A stretch of DNA of 64,000 nucleotides, from contig NC_057818.1 of NCBI RefSeq assembly GCF_910594005.1, positions 12,336,501 through 12,400,500 of the forward strand. The letters are read 5' to 3'. The DNA is from Cervus elaphus. Its lineage: Eukaryota > Chordata > Mammalia > Artiodactyla > Cervidae. The position numbers and the translations under genes were made by a program. The notes under the pieces were generated by a model. That model worked only from the letters and a program-made list of their open reading frames with translations, had not been told where the DNA came from and did not search any database. Numbering within the stretch: position 1 is the stretch's first letter; every line of letters starts with the position of its first letter. Positions 32,441 to 44,539 of the stretch are shown here, in pieces.

Positions 32441-32618
32441 CTCTCATCGGTCAAATAAAAACTTTCCGCCTGTCACCACCTCTCCTCCCTCCCCCACAAG
32501 CCTGCAGAGGGCAGAACAGAGTCACCAGATGTAGCAAATAAAGATACAAAACACCCTGTAGAGTTTGAATTTCAGACAATGAACATTTATTACTATGAAT
32601 AATCCCAAATATTGCCTG

Positions 32619-32834
32619 AAAGTGAAAGAAAGGGTTAGTCACTCAGTCATGTCCAACTCTTTGTGATCCCACAGACTATAGCCCACCAAGCTCCTCTGTC
32701 CATGAAATTCTCCAGGCAAGAATACTGGAGTGGGTTGCCACTCCCTTCTCCAGGGGATCTTCCCAACCCAGGGATCGAAGCTGGGTCTCTCACATTGCAG
32801 GCAGATTTCTTTACCATCTGAGCCATCAGGGAAG
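32619..32834 (-). repeat. Bov-tA SINE with perfect 13-bp target duplication
   Basis: Antisense: 'gtcactcagtcatgtccaac', 'ccaggcaagaatactggagt' and 'gagccatcagggaag'. The flank caaatattgcctg is identical at 32606-32618 and 32835-32847, so the insertion borders are exact. Confidence 0.97.
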
Positions 32835-32847
32835 CAAATATTGCCTG

Positions 32848-33539
32848 GAACATACTTAAATAAAAAGAAAGTATTCGTTCTTCATCTGAAAGACAAATTT
32901 AACTGGACATCCTGGTTTTACCAGGCAACCCTAGCCAGAAAGAGCAGCTGCAGAAGAATGGAGCAGAGAGGAAGAAAACCACCCTCCCCCTAAGATCCAG
33001 GGCATGCACTCCAAGGGAGCAGAGAGATTTCATGTTAAATCCAGCTCCACACCTGTTAGCTAGGTATGGCACAGTTTTAATGAATGACCTGGGACCACTT
33101 TCCATCTAAAGTGACCCTGGGACTTAATTTCCTAAGGATGGAGAGGAAGAAAACCCAGGGAAATCTGGGCTTTTCATCTAAGGACAGAAAGGTGGCTCTC
33201 TGCCTCCATCACACTGAGAAGGTTAAGAGGGACAGCAGGAAATAAAACTGGCTTTGTGATGGCTCCTGCTAGCTTGGACCAGTGATAACAGGATGGATCA
33301 GCTCGGTCTCCAACCCAAGGTCAAGGTGCAAACAGATGCTGGCTGCCACAAGGAAGGAACCCTGTGCTTGCTCTTCCCACAGAATATGGAACCACTGAGG
33401 GCCTAGAAGCAGCACTTTTCCATTTCCCAAGCCCAGACGCGGCACAGCTAATGTAGCCAGGTGCCCACAAGGTGGTGCTCATAATCACCACAAAACTCTG
33501 TGCTCTGGTCAGTTTTCACAATGAACATTGCTGGACAGT
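32848..33539. other. Intergenic unique stretch
   Basis: No gene or repeat is recognised. Confidence 0.45.
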
Positions 33540-33720
33540 TTTTAGATTTACAAGCTTCTTGAGAAGACGATACTGAGAGTTCCTGTGTATGTCTCAGTCC
33601 CAGACTGAGTTTCCCCTGTGACTAACATCATACATTAGTGAAGAACATCCATCACCACTGATGAACCAATGCTGATCCCTCCTTACATTCTCCTTAATCA
33701 TCACATCTCTAGGCATCTCT
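33540..33720 (-). repeat. Old L1 fragment, antisense (probable)
   Basis: 'agagttcctgtgtatgtctc', 'gtgactaacatcatacatta' and 'aaccaatgctgatccctcc' resemble the reverse of an old L1 3' UTR. Divergent. Confidence 0.5.
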
Positions 33721-34039
33721 GGGCTGTAAGTTTCTCAGACTTTCCTGGTTAATGATAACAGGGAGAGGTGTTTGGTAAGGTGCCTAACGGGATTCGTCGG
33801 AGCTTTTTCTCATGGTTAGACTGGGGTTGGACTTTGGGGGATGAAGACCCCAGAGGTACAGTGCCCTTCGCAACACAGCATGTCAAGGGTCCATGCTGTC
33901 CCCGAGAATCCTCACTGCTGGGGTTGACCTTGATCACCCAGCCAAGGTCAGCCCTGTCCAGTCTATACTCTGTACACTTGCTCCCCTTTTCCATAATAAG
34001 CTCCTTGGATCATGTGTGTGTGCATGTGTGTTTTAAGGT

Positions 34040-34180
34040 TTCCTTTTTTTTTTTGCAGGGTGGGGGGGGGGAGGGTTGCGCTGAGTGGCTTGCAAGATCT
34101 CAGTTCCCCAACCAGCGATTGAACCCAGGCCCCAGCAATGAAAGCCCAGAATCCTAACCAGTAGGCCACCAGGGAACTCT
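34040..34180 (-). repeat. CHR-type SINE, antisense
   Basis: T-rich start, 'gcaagatctcagttccccaa', 'gattgaacccaggccc' and 'ggccaccagggaactctc'. A G-rich run (34060-34074) lies inside. Confidence 0.9.
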
Positions 34181-34189
34181 CAAAGGTTT

Positions 34190-35769
34190 TACTTTTTTAA
34201 ACCATTTCCTTTCTCTCCTGGTTCAGTTAGGAGACTGGGGGTGGGGTAAAAAGTAGGGGGCCGGGGCTGCCTGTCACATGGTGTGAGAACAAAGTGGAGA
34301 CATACAGCCCAAGGTTGACAAAGGTTGGACCCTAAGACAGTTACCTGGGGTTCTTGCTTCTTCCGGCCCCACCAATGATCCAAGTTAAACACCATCAGTG
34401 TCCTTGAAGGGGTCACAGGAAGGAAAAATCCAGGAGCGGGCAGCCAGGGAGAACGGTGAGACAGCAGACCGTACGACCCTGCCCGGGGAGCAGCACCAGG
34501 CGTGTGGGGTCCGGAGAGCCTGGCATCAAGCATGAGCCCCCACACCCGGCCCCACAGGAGGCGCGCAGGATGGGGGCTGATTGCCCCCCACCCCACTCCA
34601 TCCAGGCCGGCCTCCTTGTAGCTCAGTGAGGTTCCACCAGTTAAGCCAGATCACACCTCTCTTAAAGCACTTCAGAAACACTCCAGCAGCTTCCCACCAA
34701 CCAAGGCAGACCCTGTGGGCCCCCCAGCAGGGCCACGCCACCTCTCCGCCCTCAGGCCTGGAGCACACCGAGTCCCCAGCTCACGTGGGCCCTTCCACCG
34801 CCAGGACGAGGGTCCCACTTCCTCCATCCCCTCACCTTCAGGCCTTGGGTCAGAGTCCACCTCCCAGAGACCTTCCTACCCGCCGCCCCAGATGCCACGG
34901 TGAAGTGGAAGCTGAGAGGGTGGTGTCCCTTGAAGACTCAACAGGGTTCAAGGGCTGTGTGGGAAAACCTAAGCTGGCCTGCAGGGAAGACCCCGAGGAT
35001 GAGCCCTGGGGCTCAGGGGTTTAGCCCCATCCCATGACTGCCACCCCACCCCTGTCCCCCAAGGCTTAAGTTCTGCAGCTGATTCCTGTGGCCACCTCCT
35101 GCCTCCCGCGGGCACACACAGCGGCCACCTTCATGGTATTTTGTGAGCCAGGCTCTCTGCGGGGTTAGTTACATCCTGGTTTTGCAGTAAATGTCTGAGA
35201 GGTCAACCCAGCCCTTCTCATCACGATAACACTCTGGGATTCTGCTTTTGTGGTGCTCGGTCTTTTTCTTCTCGAAAACCATAAAAGGTGTCACATCCCC
35301 CGAAGCACAGTGCCGTGGGGGCTGGGCCGGGCGAGGCCCCTGCAGCCCGGCTCACCTGTGCCTCCAGGGGTTGCCTTATAAGGTGAAAAGCAGGCGCCGG
35401 CGGCTGCGGGTTCAGCCCAGGTTTCAAAGAGGAAGTCCTCAGTTTCGCAGAAGCTTTGCAGGGGTTTCTGCACGTCTGGCCTACAAGCCCGCAGCCAGCT
35501 CACTACAGGGTGTCTCAGGGTATCTGCTATCAAGCAGGAGTTAAATGCCAAAGACGCGTGGAAACACAGGCCTTCCTCCTGCCTGGCAGTTAAAACCAGA
35601 AGAGACGCTCGGGCATTCGTCACCAGGAGAAGCAGGCGGCCAGGCAGGAGGGTGCTAGAACATTAGGGCAAGCACATGAAGCGGCAGCTTGGGCTCTCGA
35701 TGTGACACTTTGAGCACATGTCAGCTCCCTGTGAACGATGGGCCAGGCCTGAACCGGGAGCCTGACACG
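34190..35769. other. Intergenic GC-rich unique stretch
   Basis: No gene or ruminant repeat is recognised over about 1.6 kb. The 35240-35540 part is CpG-containing and repeat-free. Frames on both strands look random. Confidence 0.45.
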
Positions 35770-35774
35770 CAGCT

Positions 35775-35890
35775 CTGAATGCTCACACAGATGAGCAGCC
35801 TAAGTACCACCATTAGTCCCACTTTACAGAGAAGGACAACTGAGGCTCAGAGGAGGGCAGCGACTTGCCTAAGGTTAAGAGAAGTAACTT
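35775..35890 (+). repeat. MIR fragment
   Basis: 'agtcccactttacagagaag', 'gacaactgaggctcagagga' and 'cgacttgcctaaggtta' are the MIR core. Confidence 0.75.
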
Positions 35891-36129
35891 TTCTACCAGA
35901 CAACCATCAAGCGGGAGAGACAGAAGAGGCCCCCAGGAACACCCCTCTGGGAAAGATCACTGTTGAAGGCAGCCTCAGGCCACGCGTGGCTACCAAGCCT
36001 TTCAACTGGTCCCAACCAAGATGGGCTGTGAGTGTGGAACACACACTGGAGTTCAGAGTCTTCGGTGTATATGTTTAAATTTTTTAAGTTAAGGAAATTT
36101 TCATTTTAAAATATCTCCAAATTTTTCAG

Positions 36130-36400
36130 CTTCATTTTGAAATCAGGATAGATTCATGGGAAGCTGCAAAGATAGTACCCAGAGGTCCTGGTACCCTTTG
36201 CTCTGCTTCATATGGGGACATCTTATGTAGTTACTGTAATTACTGCACAGAATCAAAACCAGGAAACTGACATATGTGTGTATAATGCCTTTCATCACTT
36301 GCGTAGATTCATGTAACCACCACCACGATCAAGATACAGGACTCTTCCCATACCACAAAGGTCCCCCTTGTGCTATCTTTCCTTGATTATAAAGTAGAGA
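36130..36400 (-). repeat. Old L1 fragment, antisense
   Basis: 'aagatagtacccagaggtcc', 'atcaaaaccaggaaactgac', 'gtaaccaccaccacgatcaa' and 'gatacaggactcttcccata' are the reverse of an old L1 3' region. Confidence 0.75.
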
Positions 36401-36452
36401 TGACCAGTTGAAATATTATCAACTGTGTTGGGTTACAAAAAACAGATCATTA

Positions 36453-36598
36453 AGGGGCTTGCCCAGTGGTCCAGTGGCTGAGACTCTGCACTCCCAGTGC
36501 AGGGGGTATGGGTTCAATCCCTGCTCAGGGAACTAGATCCTTCATAACACAACTAAGATCCAGTATGGTCAAATGTAGGAAATAACTTTTTTTTAAAA
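36453..36598 (+). repeat. CHR-type SINE
   Basis: 'ggggcttgcccagtggtcca', 'gggttcaatccctgctcagg' and 'aactaagatccagtatggtc'. Confidence 0.9.
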
Positions 36599-36699
36599 GA
36601 GATCTTTAAGATGAATGTTGCCCGTTTCTTTTCACTTTGAAAATGCGCCACTATATTAGAATCATGTATGGGGCTTGCCCCCTTCCTATGAACAGCTCT

Positions 36700-36890
36700 G
36701 GCTTAGAAGTTCAGACCCAGCTCGGCCTTTAGAACAGGTCACCTGACCTCCCTGAGCCTGGCTCCTCTGGAGCAGGCCAGGCTTTCAGAGTAAATGTACA
36801 ACTGTCCGTTCAATCGGTGCATTTATGGAGTGACTGCTGTGTGCCAGGCGTTATCCTAAGCGCTGGGGACACAGAAGCAAAGACTCTGGC
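36700..36890. repeat. MIR-like element
   Basis: 'cctgacctccctgagcctgg' and 'gtgtgccaggcgttatccta', 'agcgctggggacacagaagc' are typical of MIR or a related core-SINE. Confidence 0.6.
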
Positions 36891-37169
36891 TTAGACAGGA
36901 ATTGTTCCCAGGGCACGTAAATCCAGCAGGGGATCCCAGCATCCCAGGCCCTTCCTGAACTCCCACCTCTCAGAACTCAGTGGGAGGCAAGCCGAAGGAA
37001 GTGGCAGTGGGGGAGAAACAAAGTGCTGACGTATGGAGGATGCTGACGTGTATATGAACACACAGGTGCGGTTCCCAAGCAGAGAACTCAGCAGATAGCC
37101 CTGGACTCCAGCGCCTGACTCCCAGGCACCTCCCATCCCCCATGCGTCCACCTGTCCTTACACCCACCT

Positions 37170-37350
37170 CAGACTCAAGGACATGGGGAACGGACTGTGG
37201 TTGCCAAGGGAAAAGGGAGTTGGGGGAAGGACTGAGTGAGGGGCTGGGGTTAGCAGATGCAAACCAGTGTCTATAGGATGGATAAAAAACAAGGTCCTAC
37301 TGCGGAGCACAGGCAATTATATTCAGTATCCTACGATAAACCTTTTAAAC
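37170..37350 (+). repeat. L1 3'-end fragment (first part)
   Basis: 'acggactgtggttgccaagg', 'ggggttagcagatgcaaacc' and 'gagcacaggcaattatattc'. It is split by BovB. Confidence 0.88.
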
Positions 37351-37351
37351 T

Positions 37352-37704
37352 GCCGTGCTGGAGAAGACTCTTGAGAGTCCCTTGGACAGCAAGGAGTTCA
37401 AACCAGTCAATCCTAAAGGAAATCAATCCTGAATATTCATTGGAACGACTGATGATGAAGCTGAAGCTCCAATACTTTAGCCACCCAATGTGAAGAGCTA
37501 ACTCATTGGAAAAGACCTTGATGCTGGGAAAGACTAAGAGCAAGAGAAGGGGGTGACAGAGGATGAGGTGGTTGGATGGCATCATCGACACAATGGACAT
37601 GAGTCTGAGCAAACTCCAGGAGTTGGTGAAGGACAAAAAAGCCTAGTGTGCTGCAGTCCATGGGGTTGCAAAGAGTTGGACGTGACTCAGCAACTGAACA
37701 ACAA
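37352..37704 (+). repeat. BovB LINE 3' end inserted in L1
   Basis: 'gctggagaagactcttgaga', 'agtcaatcctaaaggaaatc', 'gatgaagctgaagctccaat' and 'ggacgtgactcagcaactga'. 5' truncated. Confidence 0.95.
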
Positions 37705-37850
37705 GATAAACCACAATGTTAAAGAACATTTTAAAAAGAATATATGTATATGTAAAGCTGAATCACTTTGCTGAACAGCAGAAATTAATAGCATTATAAA
37801 TCAACTATACCTCAATTTAAAAAACAAAATAACAACAAAAAAACATTCAC
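37705..37850 (+). repeat. L1 tail (second part)
   Basis: 'gctgaatcactttgctgaac', 'agcagaaattaatagcatta' and 'aaatcaactatacctcaatt'. Confidence 0.9.
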
Positions 37851-38234
37851 ACATGCAAAAAAGAGAAAAATTTCTAACATGAGGAAAAGCAGATTAACCA
37901 ACCTTCTTAACACCCGCCATCTAGATTAAACAATCGTCAACATTTTGCCCTATTTCCTATTGTTCTTGGGAGTATTTGAAAGAAAATTATAGTCATCCTA
38001 ACATTTTAGCTTTAAATCTATCTGTCTGCATCTCTGTGAAAAATGATACTTTCTTACCTAACCACAATGCCATCAACAATATTTCCTTAATATAAGCTGG
38101 TCTTCACTCCGTGGACTCTGATTAGAAATGCTGAGTCCTGGGCCTTGCCTCAGACCTGCTCAATCAGAATCTGCATCTTCATAGGGTCCCCAAGAATTCG
38201 TGTGCCTGCTAGTTGGAGAAGTGAGCGTTATATC

Positions 38235-38455
38235 CAATCTGTTGTAGAACTGTCTCCCTCAAGACCCATCCAGGTCCTAACCCCAGGACTTCAGACTATG
38301 ACCTTATTTGGAAGTAGGGTCACTGCAGACATAATTCGTTCAGATGAGGTCAGAGTGGCAGAGGGTGGCTCCTAATCCAACATGACTGGTGCCCTTATTT
38401 TAAAAATTAGAGACAGATGTGCATAAAGGGAAGAGGATGCGAAGAGACAGAGTAT
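38235..38455 (+). repeat. MaLR-like LTR fragment
   Basis: 'gaccttatttggaagtaggg', 'tcactgcagacataattcgt', 'cctaatccaacatgactggt' and 'aagaggatgcgaagagacag' follow the ERVL-MaLR LTR pattern. Confidence 0.75.
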
Positions 38456-38612
38456 AAAAAAAAGAAATAATGCCATTTGCAGCAACATGGATGGACCTAG
38501 AGATTATCTTATTAAGTGAAGGAAGTCAGAAAGAGAAAGACAAACACCATGTGATATCACTTATTTGTGGAATCTAAAAAATAATACAAATGAACTTACT
38601 TAAAAAACAGAA
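38456..38612 (+). repeat. L1 3'-end fragment (first part)
   Basis: 'gccatttgcagcaacatgga', 'agtgaaggaagtcagaaaga' and 'atgtgatatcacttatttgt'. Confidence 0.92.
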
Positions 38613-38908
38613 ATTGGGGGCTTCCCTGATGGCTCAGTGGTAAAGAATTTGCCTGTTATTGCAGGAGACACGGGTTCGATCCCTGATCTGGGAAGATCCC
38701 ACGTGGCCCAGAGCAACTAAGCCCATGTGCCACAACTATTGAACCTGGGAGCCACAACTACTGAAGCTTGTGCACCCAGAGTCCATGCTCCACCACCAGA
38801 GAAGCCACAACAACGAGAAACCCATGCACCACAACTAGAGAAAAGCCCATACAGCAATTAACTCCCGCACAGCCAAAAATAAATCAATAAATAAAATTAT
38901 ATTTTAAA
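38613..38908 (+). repeat. Long tRNA-Glu SINE inside L1
   Basis: 'ggcttccctgatggctcagt', 'gggttcgatccctgatctgg' and repeated 'cacaactactgaa' units; A-rich end with 'aaataaatcaataaataaaa'. Confidence 0.93.
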
Positions 38909-39055
38909 AAACCAAGCAGAAATGGACTCACAGACATAGAACACAAACTTATACTTACCAAAGGAGAAAGGTGAGGGAGGCAAATAAACCAGGAGGTTGT
39001 GATGAACATATACACAGCAGTATACATAAAACAGATGATCAAGAAGGACCTACTA
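38909..39055 (+). repeat. L1 3'-end fragment (second part)
   Basis: 'agaaatggactcacagacat', 'accaggaggttgtgatgaac' and 'gatgatcaagaaggacctac'. Confidence 0.9.
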
Positions 39056-39155
39056 TAGGTAAGGCCTTGGTGCTTTCACTGCAGTAGTCTGGGTCCAATC
39101 CTTGGCCAAGGAACTAAGATCCCACAAGCCATGCAATGTGGCCAAAAATAATAAT
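39056..39155 (+). repeat. CHR-type SINE, short
   Basis: 'gctttcactgcagtagtctg', 'ccaatccttggccaaggaac' and 'gccatgcaatgtggccaaaa', then (AAT)n. Confidence 0.82.
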
Positions 39156-39167
39156 AATAAATACAAT

Positions 39168-39285
39168 TTGCAACCCACTCCAGTATTCTTGCCTGGAAAA
39201 TTCCATGGACAGAGAAGCTTGGGGTCTATGGGGTCCATGGGGTCGCAAAGAGTCAGACACGACTGAGCACGCACATACCATGACG
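39168..39285 (+). repeat. Bov-A monomer fragment
   Basis: 'tgcaacccactccagtattc' to 'gtcagacacgactgagcacg', without a tRNA head. Confidence 0.92.
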
Positions 39286-39400
39286 AGCCCAAATAGCCAA
39301 AAGCAACCTTGAGAAAGTTAGATCACCATTATACTTTCTGATTTCAAGTTATATTACAAAGATACCATAATCAAAACAATATGGTACTCCCTCTGGCAAT
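39286..39400 (+). repeat. L1 ORF2 fragment
   Basis: 'gcccaaatagccaaaagcaa' and 'aagataccataatcaaaaca' are L1 ORF2 wording. Confidence 0.7.
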
Positions 39401-39629
39401 CAATTTAACAGGACTGACCTACTGTCAGCACTAAGACTCTTTCATGAGATGCAACAATCCACCAAGTCAGCTCCTGGACTGTGAAACTTAAAAGTTTCAA
39501 AGGTGGGACTTTAGAGGAACAAAATTTGCCACACCAAAATGCCTTTGACATGTGGATTGTTTTGAGCTTAAAAAAAAAAAAATCAAACCACAAAAGATGG
39601 AGGAAGAAATTTTGACTTTCCTCTAACTG

Positions 39630-39832
39630 CCTGGGCTTCCCCGGTGGCTCAGTGGTAAAGCATCTACCTGCCAATGCAGGAGACACAGGTTTAGTCCTTG
39701 GGTCATGAAGATCCCCTGGAGAAGGAAATGGCAACCCACTCCAGTAGGCTTGCCTGGACAGAGGAGCCTGGTGGGCTACAGTCCATGGGGTCGCAAAACA
39801 ATCGGACACAACTTAGCAACTGAACAACAGAT
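39630..39832 (+). repeat. Bov-tA SINE
   Basis: 'gggcttccccggtggctcag', 'ggagaaggaaatggcaaccc' and 'acacaacttagcaactgaac', with a small internal deletion after 'ccagtaggcttgcctgg'. Confidence 0.95.
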
Positions 39833-40159
39833 TCCTGTAAGAGAGCCTCCATCACCGACACCTGCAATGAAGACGGGCTAGGAATGGGAGGGAAACTCTC
39901 AGATAAGGGTCCACTCTGTGTCCTACAGTCTCTGCATGGCCCAGTAAATGTTTACCAAACACTTGCTGTTCCATCTCCAGGTGAATTGCCTTCCTCGGCT
40001 TTGAAGTCCCAAACCCCTATCCTGAACACCCTCTTTTGTCTTTAGCTGAAGATATTATTTAAAAGGTGAGGGTTTGGGCTATTTGGGGGGAGTTGCTCAA
40101 TTTTTATGGGTCTACCCTATGTATACATGTTATTAAAAGTTTGATTTTCTCCTGTTCGT

Positions 40160-40358
40160 AAAAACAAACAAAAACAAGGACCTACTACATAGCACAGGGA
40201 ACTTTACTCGATACTCTGCAATAACCTATAATGGGAAATAGAATCTGAAAAAGAATAGATATTTTGTTTATGTATAACTAGATTCCCTTTGCTGTACATG
40301 CGAAACTAACATTGGAAATCAACTACACTTCGATATAAAATAAAAATTGAAAAAAGGA
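40160..40358 (+). repeat. L1 tail
   Basis: 'aaggacctactacatagcac', 'tgcaataacctataatggga' and 'gaaatcaactacacttcgat'. Confidence 0.92.
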
Positions 40359-40359
40359 G

Positions 40360-42104
40360 AAAGAAAGACAGTAGACAGGTGACTACAAGCCAAGGAGAAA
40401 GACCTGATGAGCAGATCTCCCCAGTCAGAAGTTCACACTTCTGGTTCCCAGAGCTGAGAGAGGACACACTTCTCTTGTTCACGCCATGCGGCTTGAGATA
40501 CTCCGCTGCACCAGCCCTAGGACACTCGGTATTCAAAGCTGCCCCTAGCTGAGCCCACACGGAAAGCGTCTGACAAAGCCAGTCTGTGGTGGGGGCTCAG
40601 GTGTGGGTGTCTGTTACACTCCCAGGGGCTCCCAGCTTCAGCCAGTCTGGGATCACTGCTCTGCCTCCCCAGTTAACCCCCACAGTGGCCGGCGCATCCC
40701 CCATCGGCCGCCTACTGCTTGTGGGCAAGTGCTACAGCAGCAAGTTATCTGGGGAAAGGATCACCCAACTCCAGGGCCAGCACACTCAAAGCAGGGGTCC
40801 TCAGCACAGAGTCCCGGACCAGCAGTGCACATCACTGGGAGCCTGGGAGAAATTCAGACCCTCATGCCCCGGGCAGACCTGTCTCAGAGACTCTGGGGTG
40901 GGGCCCCGCCAGCTGTGTGTGAAGGAGCCCCCACCTCGTGATTCCCACACACCTCAAGTTTTGAGAACAAAGCCTCAGCAAGGTGAAAGCCCCGAGCTCT
41001 GTGCGCATTTAACAGCTTCCGACCGTACCGCCGGTAGGAATTTCAGAACCATCAGCATAAAGAAGAAAAATCCATCACTGGCCACAAACCAGCTACTTCC
41101 TTCCTGATCAACATCCTCCTCCAACTCTGGCTCCCAGTTTCTTTGTTAATTAACTTGTTGGATGAAACCTTAACATGCGAATGCAGTAACAAGTCCAAAC
41201 AGGCCGAGAGAGGAAGGAAATCTCACCATGGTGCCCAGTCCTGTTCCTCAGGGGGCCACCATGGCCAGAAGCTTGCTGTGGATTTTCTTGGAACTCTTGT
41301 TATGAATCCATCTTCGCCACTATCCATTCCCCTTAAACACACACTCCAGCGGCCAACTACACTTTTGTACCTCTCCATCCTCCACTTCATCATGGAGCCC
41401 TACCAGCCTCTGTTCTCATTACATGCCGCTGTCTGAGGACATGTAGCTGGTGAAGCCAGTGCCCCACGGATGCTCCCCGCCTTTTGTTTCTACGCGTGAC
41501 GCTGCACTTAACACCCTTGTGCGTGTACCTTTATACCAACGGCCGAATCCTGAGGTCTCCCAATTTGTGGATTTCAGGAACCAATTAAAAACACTGAGGG
41601 GTCGATACCAGGCTATCTGCTTCTTCTTTACTGATGAGGACATTAAAAAAAAAAAAAAAATTACCATTTATCATCACCTCTGTTCCATAAAGCAAAATCA
41701 CTTTAACACTGAAATCTTAGAAAGACAAGATATTTTTCAAAGGCAAAAAACCCGACACGCATTGCTTTGTAGAAGACTTGCGTTTCTCAGTTACTCCAGA
41801 CCTGCAGTAAGTTCCTCCCAGGCTGGTTTTCAACACCACCTTTCAAGGGAAGCGGGGACCCAGGACTGCACACGTGCACTCACCCAGCACCCCCAAGGGC
41901 ATCGTTCTGTAAGGAGAGCCTCCACGAGGTGCCCTATCCTGCCCTAGGGACCACTGCCCCGCAGCCCCAGGCACCTCCAGAGCCAAATGAGCCTCGTTCT
42001 CAGGCAGAAGGGCCAGCGAGCTGCTGGGGAAGGGAATTCCAAGCAGGCACCTGATAAGATTTTTCAAGGCAGCTGGATTTTGTTTTCAAAGAACTCCTTT
42101 GGCA
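40360..42104. other. Intergenic unique stretch
   Basis: No gene or repeat is firmly recognised over about 1.7 kb, apart from an A17 run at 41644-41660. Frames up to 173 codons (40586-41107) show no known domain and overlap other frames. Confidence 0.45.
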
Positions 42105-42111
42105 GGTGCTC

Positions 42112-42160
42112 ACCCACCCTGGCTCAGCGGTAAAGAACCCGCCTGCCGATGCAGGGGATG
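42112..42160 (+). repeat. Bov-tA head fragment
   Basis: 'ggctcagcggtaaagaaccc' and 'gcctgccgatgcagg' are the tRNA-derived head only. Confidence 0.7.
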
Positions 42161-42699
42161 CCCTCCAAGAGAGGACCTGGCGGCCTCCCTGCTCCCAGCC
42201 AGGGGCAGAGCCAGAGGACCGAGCCACCGCCGCCCAACGTGGGGCTCCTGTCACCCCACCTTCACTGCCCTGCAGGCCGAGCCTCTCCCTTCTCCCTCTC
42301 CTTTCCCCGGGGATCAGACCCGCACCGGGGCCCTCCCATCCTGCTCCCTCCCTGCCAATCTATCACACATGTCCCACCCGATCAGTCTCTGGCAATGTCT
42401 AAGTCCAACCAGGCATCTGAATTGACACAGACTTCAACTTAGCATTGAGCTCAAGACTCAGCAGGGGGTGGGTCCCCGCAGCCAGGAATGGGATTTGAGG
42501 CGCGTGTGGCCACCACACAACAAGGGTCCTCTGTGCTCGTCTCTTTCCCGAAGCCCCACCCCAAGCAGCAGTGACCCCATCCCTCCCTCCCCAGGACACC
42601 GTGCTCTCCTCTCTCTTCCAGGCTTTCTCCCCTCCTTTTAAAGACCCAGTCTCCTCTTCCGGGCATCCTTCCACAGTTCCCTTTCTGATAGAAACACAA

Positions 42700-42835
42700 C
42701 CCATTTGTACAAAAGCAAACATTTCAGGCTCTCAGGCTGTGTGGCCTCTGTCACAGTTACTCAACTCTGCCATAAGGGCACAGAAGCGGACATGAACAAA
42801 TAAGTAAGGCTGTGTCACAGCAGAACTTTATAAAA
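42700..42835 (+). repeat. hAT-type DNA transposon relic
   Basis: 'ctgtgtggcctctgtcacag', 'ttactcaactctgccataag' and 'cagaactttataaaag' match the same family as 25870-26050. Confidence 0.7.
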
Positions 42836-43255
42836 GAATGCAATAGAAATAAACTGCGATATTTTCCTCCAGTGGAATATCACACAGCAGTGAAAATGAA
42901 ATGATCAAACCCACTGACACTTTAGAACATCAAATGAAAAAGGCAACTTACAAGAAACATATTGCATTATTCCACCTATATAAAGTTTAATGCAGGCAAT
43001 ACTAAGTAAGATATAAGTAGTAAAGATGGTATTTTTAAAAATCAAGAGAGTGAATAATACAGAAGTCAAAATAGTTGATAGCCCTTGTGGAAAGGAGGAG
43101 TGTAAACGAGGTTTGGGGTACATTATATCTTCTGTTTCTTGGTCTGGGTGGTGATTACATGGCTTTTTCATATCATTGTACTTTTAGTGGTAAATATGTA
43201 TGCTATGTGTGTACTTAACAAACGAAGTTATACAGAAACAAAAAAGAAACATAAC
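42836..43255 (+). repeat. Old L1 3'-end fragment
   Basis: 'ccagtggaatatcacacagc', 'tgcattattccacctatata' and 'gtctgggtggtgattacatg' resemble a divergent old L1 3' UTR. Confidence 0.6.
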
Positions 43256-43436
43256 CTGTTTCCCTGCTCAGAGCTGTAAAGCTTTGGGAGGGGCCAGTAA
43301 GCAGCCCTGTCCTCAGTCCCACTGGGGAGATTAGACAGATGTGCGTACTTTTTGTTAAGATTTTCCCCATGGACACCAACTTATTACAAGGACTCAACAA
43401 CTTGATTTTTTGAGTTATGGCTAAGCATCCCTTATT

Positions 43437-43655
43437 TGGGCTTCCCAGGTGGTGCAGTGGTAAAGAACCCGCCTGCCAATGCAGGAGATGCAAGAGATGT
43501 GGGTTCCATTCCTGGGTCAGGAAGATCCCCTGGAGAAAGAAACAGCGACCCACTCCAGAGTTCTTGCCTGGGAAATCCCATGGACAGAGGAGCCTGGTGG
43601 GCTACAGTCCATGGGGTTGCAGAGTCAGACACGACTGAACACACACACACACCCC
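43437..43655 (+). repeat. Bov-tA SINE
   Basis: 'gggcttcccaggtggtgcag', 'atggacagaggagcctggtg' and 'agtcagacacgactgaacac', then a (CA)n tail. A short in-head duplication (gagatgcaagagatg) follows the B-box side. Confidence 0.96.
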
Positions 43656-44535
43656 TTACTTCATGTAAAGATGAAAGTCCAGGGAACAGCTGAGCACCAG
43701 CCCAGAAGAACCCAAGGAAGGTCCCCCCTGACCAGCCAGTGGTCCCCAGACCACACTTTCAGGAGCCCCCTCTTAGGCGTGCCCCCTCAGTGATTAGCCC
43801 TGACCCCCACAGCCCCCCTCCCCGGCCTGACCTCGGCAGTGACGACAGGGGCAGGGGGGCAGGCTGCCCCCAGCCCTCGCAGCCTGTGTGCAGAGAAGCA
43901 TCTCAACCCCGGGCCGGGGGAGGTTTCCCCTCTCCTGCTCACTCCCAAGCCCCCTCCTCGCCTCCCCGCAGTCACGCGGCCCAGGGCTCTGTCTCCCTCT
44001 TTTGTTCAGCCGCACCAGCCAAGCTAAGGAGTCAAAAGATTCCATGTCAGTCGCCCTCGGAAAGCACAGTCCACCCTCGCCAGCCGTGCCAGTCCAAGAG
44101 GCTGCCCGGACCTTCTGGAACCCCCAGCTCCGGAAAGCCACATGACACCAGAGCGGGGGCGAAAGGCCTGAGCCCCAGCACATTCTCAGTGGAAGCCGAG
44201 GTCTGGGAGAACCGCCGGTGAGCTGCCTCCTGGGTCAGGACTGAGAGCTGCCCTGACGCGCTCGCTTCTAATGCCATCAACCCCACCATGGACGTGACAA
44301 ACCCGCCCCTCTGCAGCCCACAGTGTGGGAAGTGGAGAGACAGTGCCTGCAGCTTTTGAGGCTGAGCCACCAACAACCCGGGGGCCTTCCAACGGTGCTC
44401 GCTCCAGGCTCAGAGAAACATGATTCTGCCTCGGAAGTCATACGGTGCGAATCTTAGATCCTTGGTTCTGAGGAAGAGACCCTCAGGTTCAGCCCCTTGC
44501 TGAAGACCCAGGATTTCTCTGACTGCTCGGGGAAT
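43656..44535. other. Intergenic GC-rich unique stretch
   Basis: No gene or repeat is recognised; CpG-containing around 43800-44230. The longest frames (160 and 129 codons) overlap on opposite strands and show no domain. Confidence 0.45.
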
Positions 44536-44539
44536 CTTG

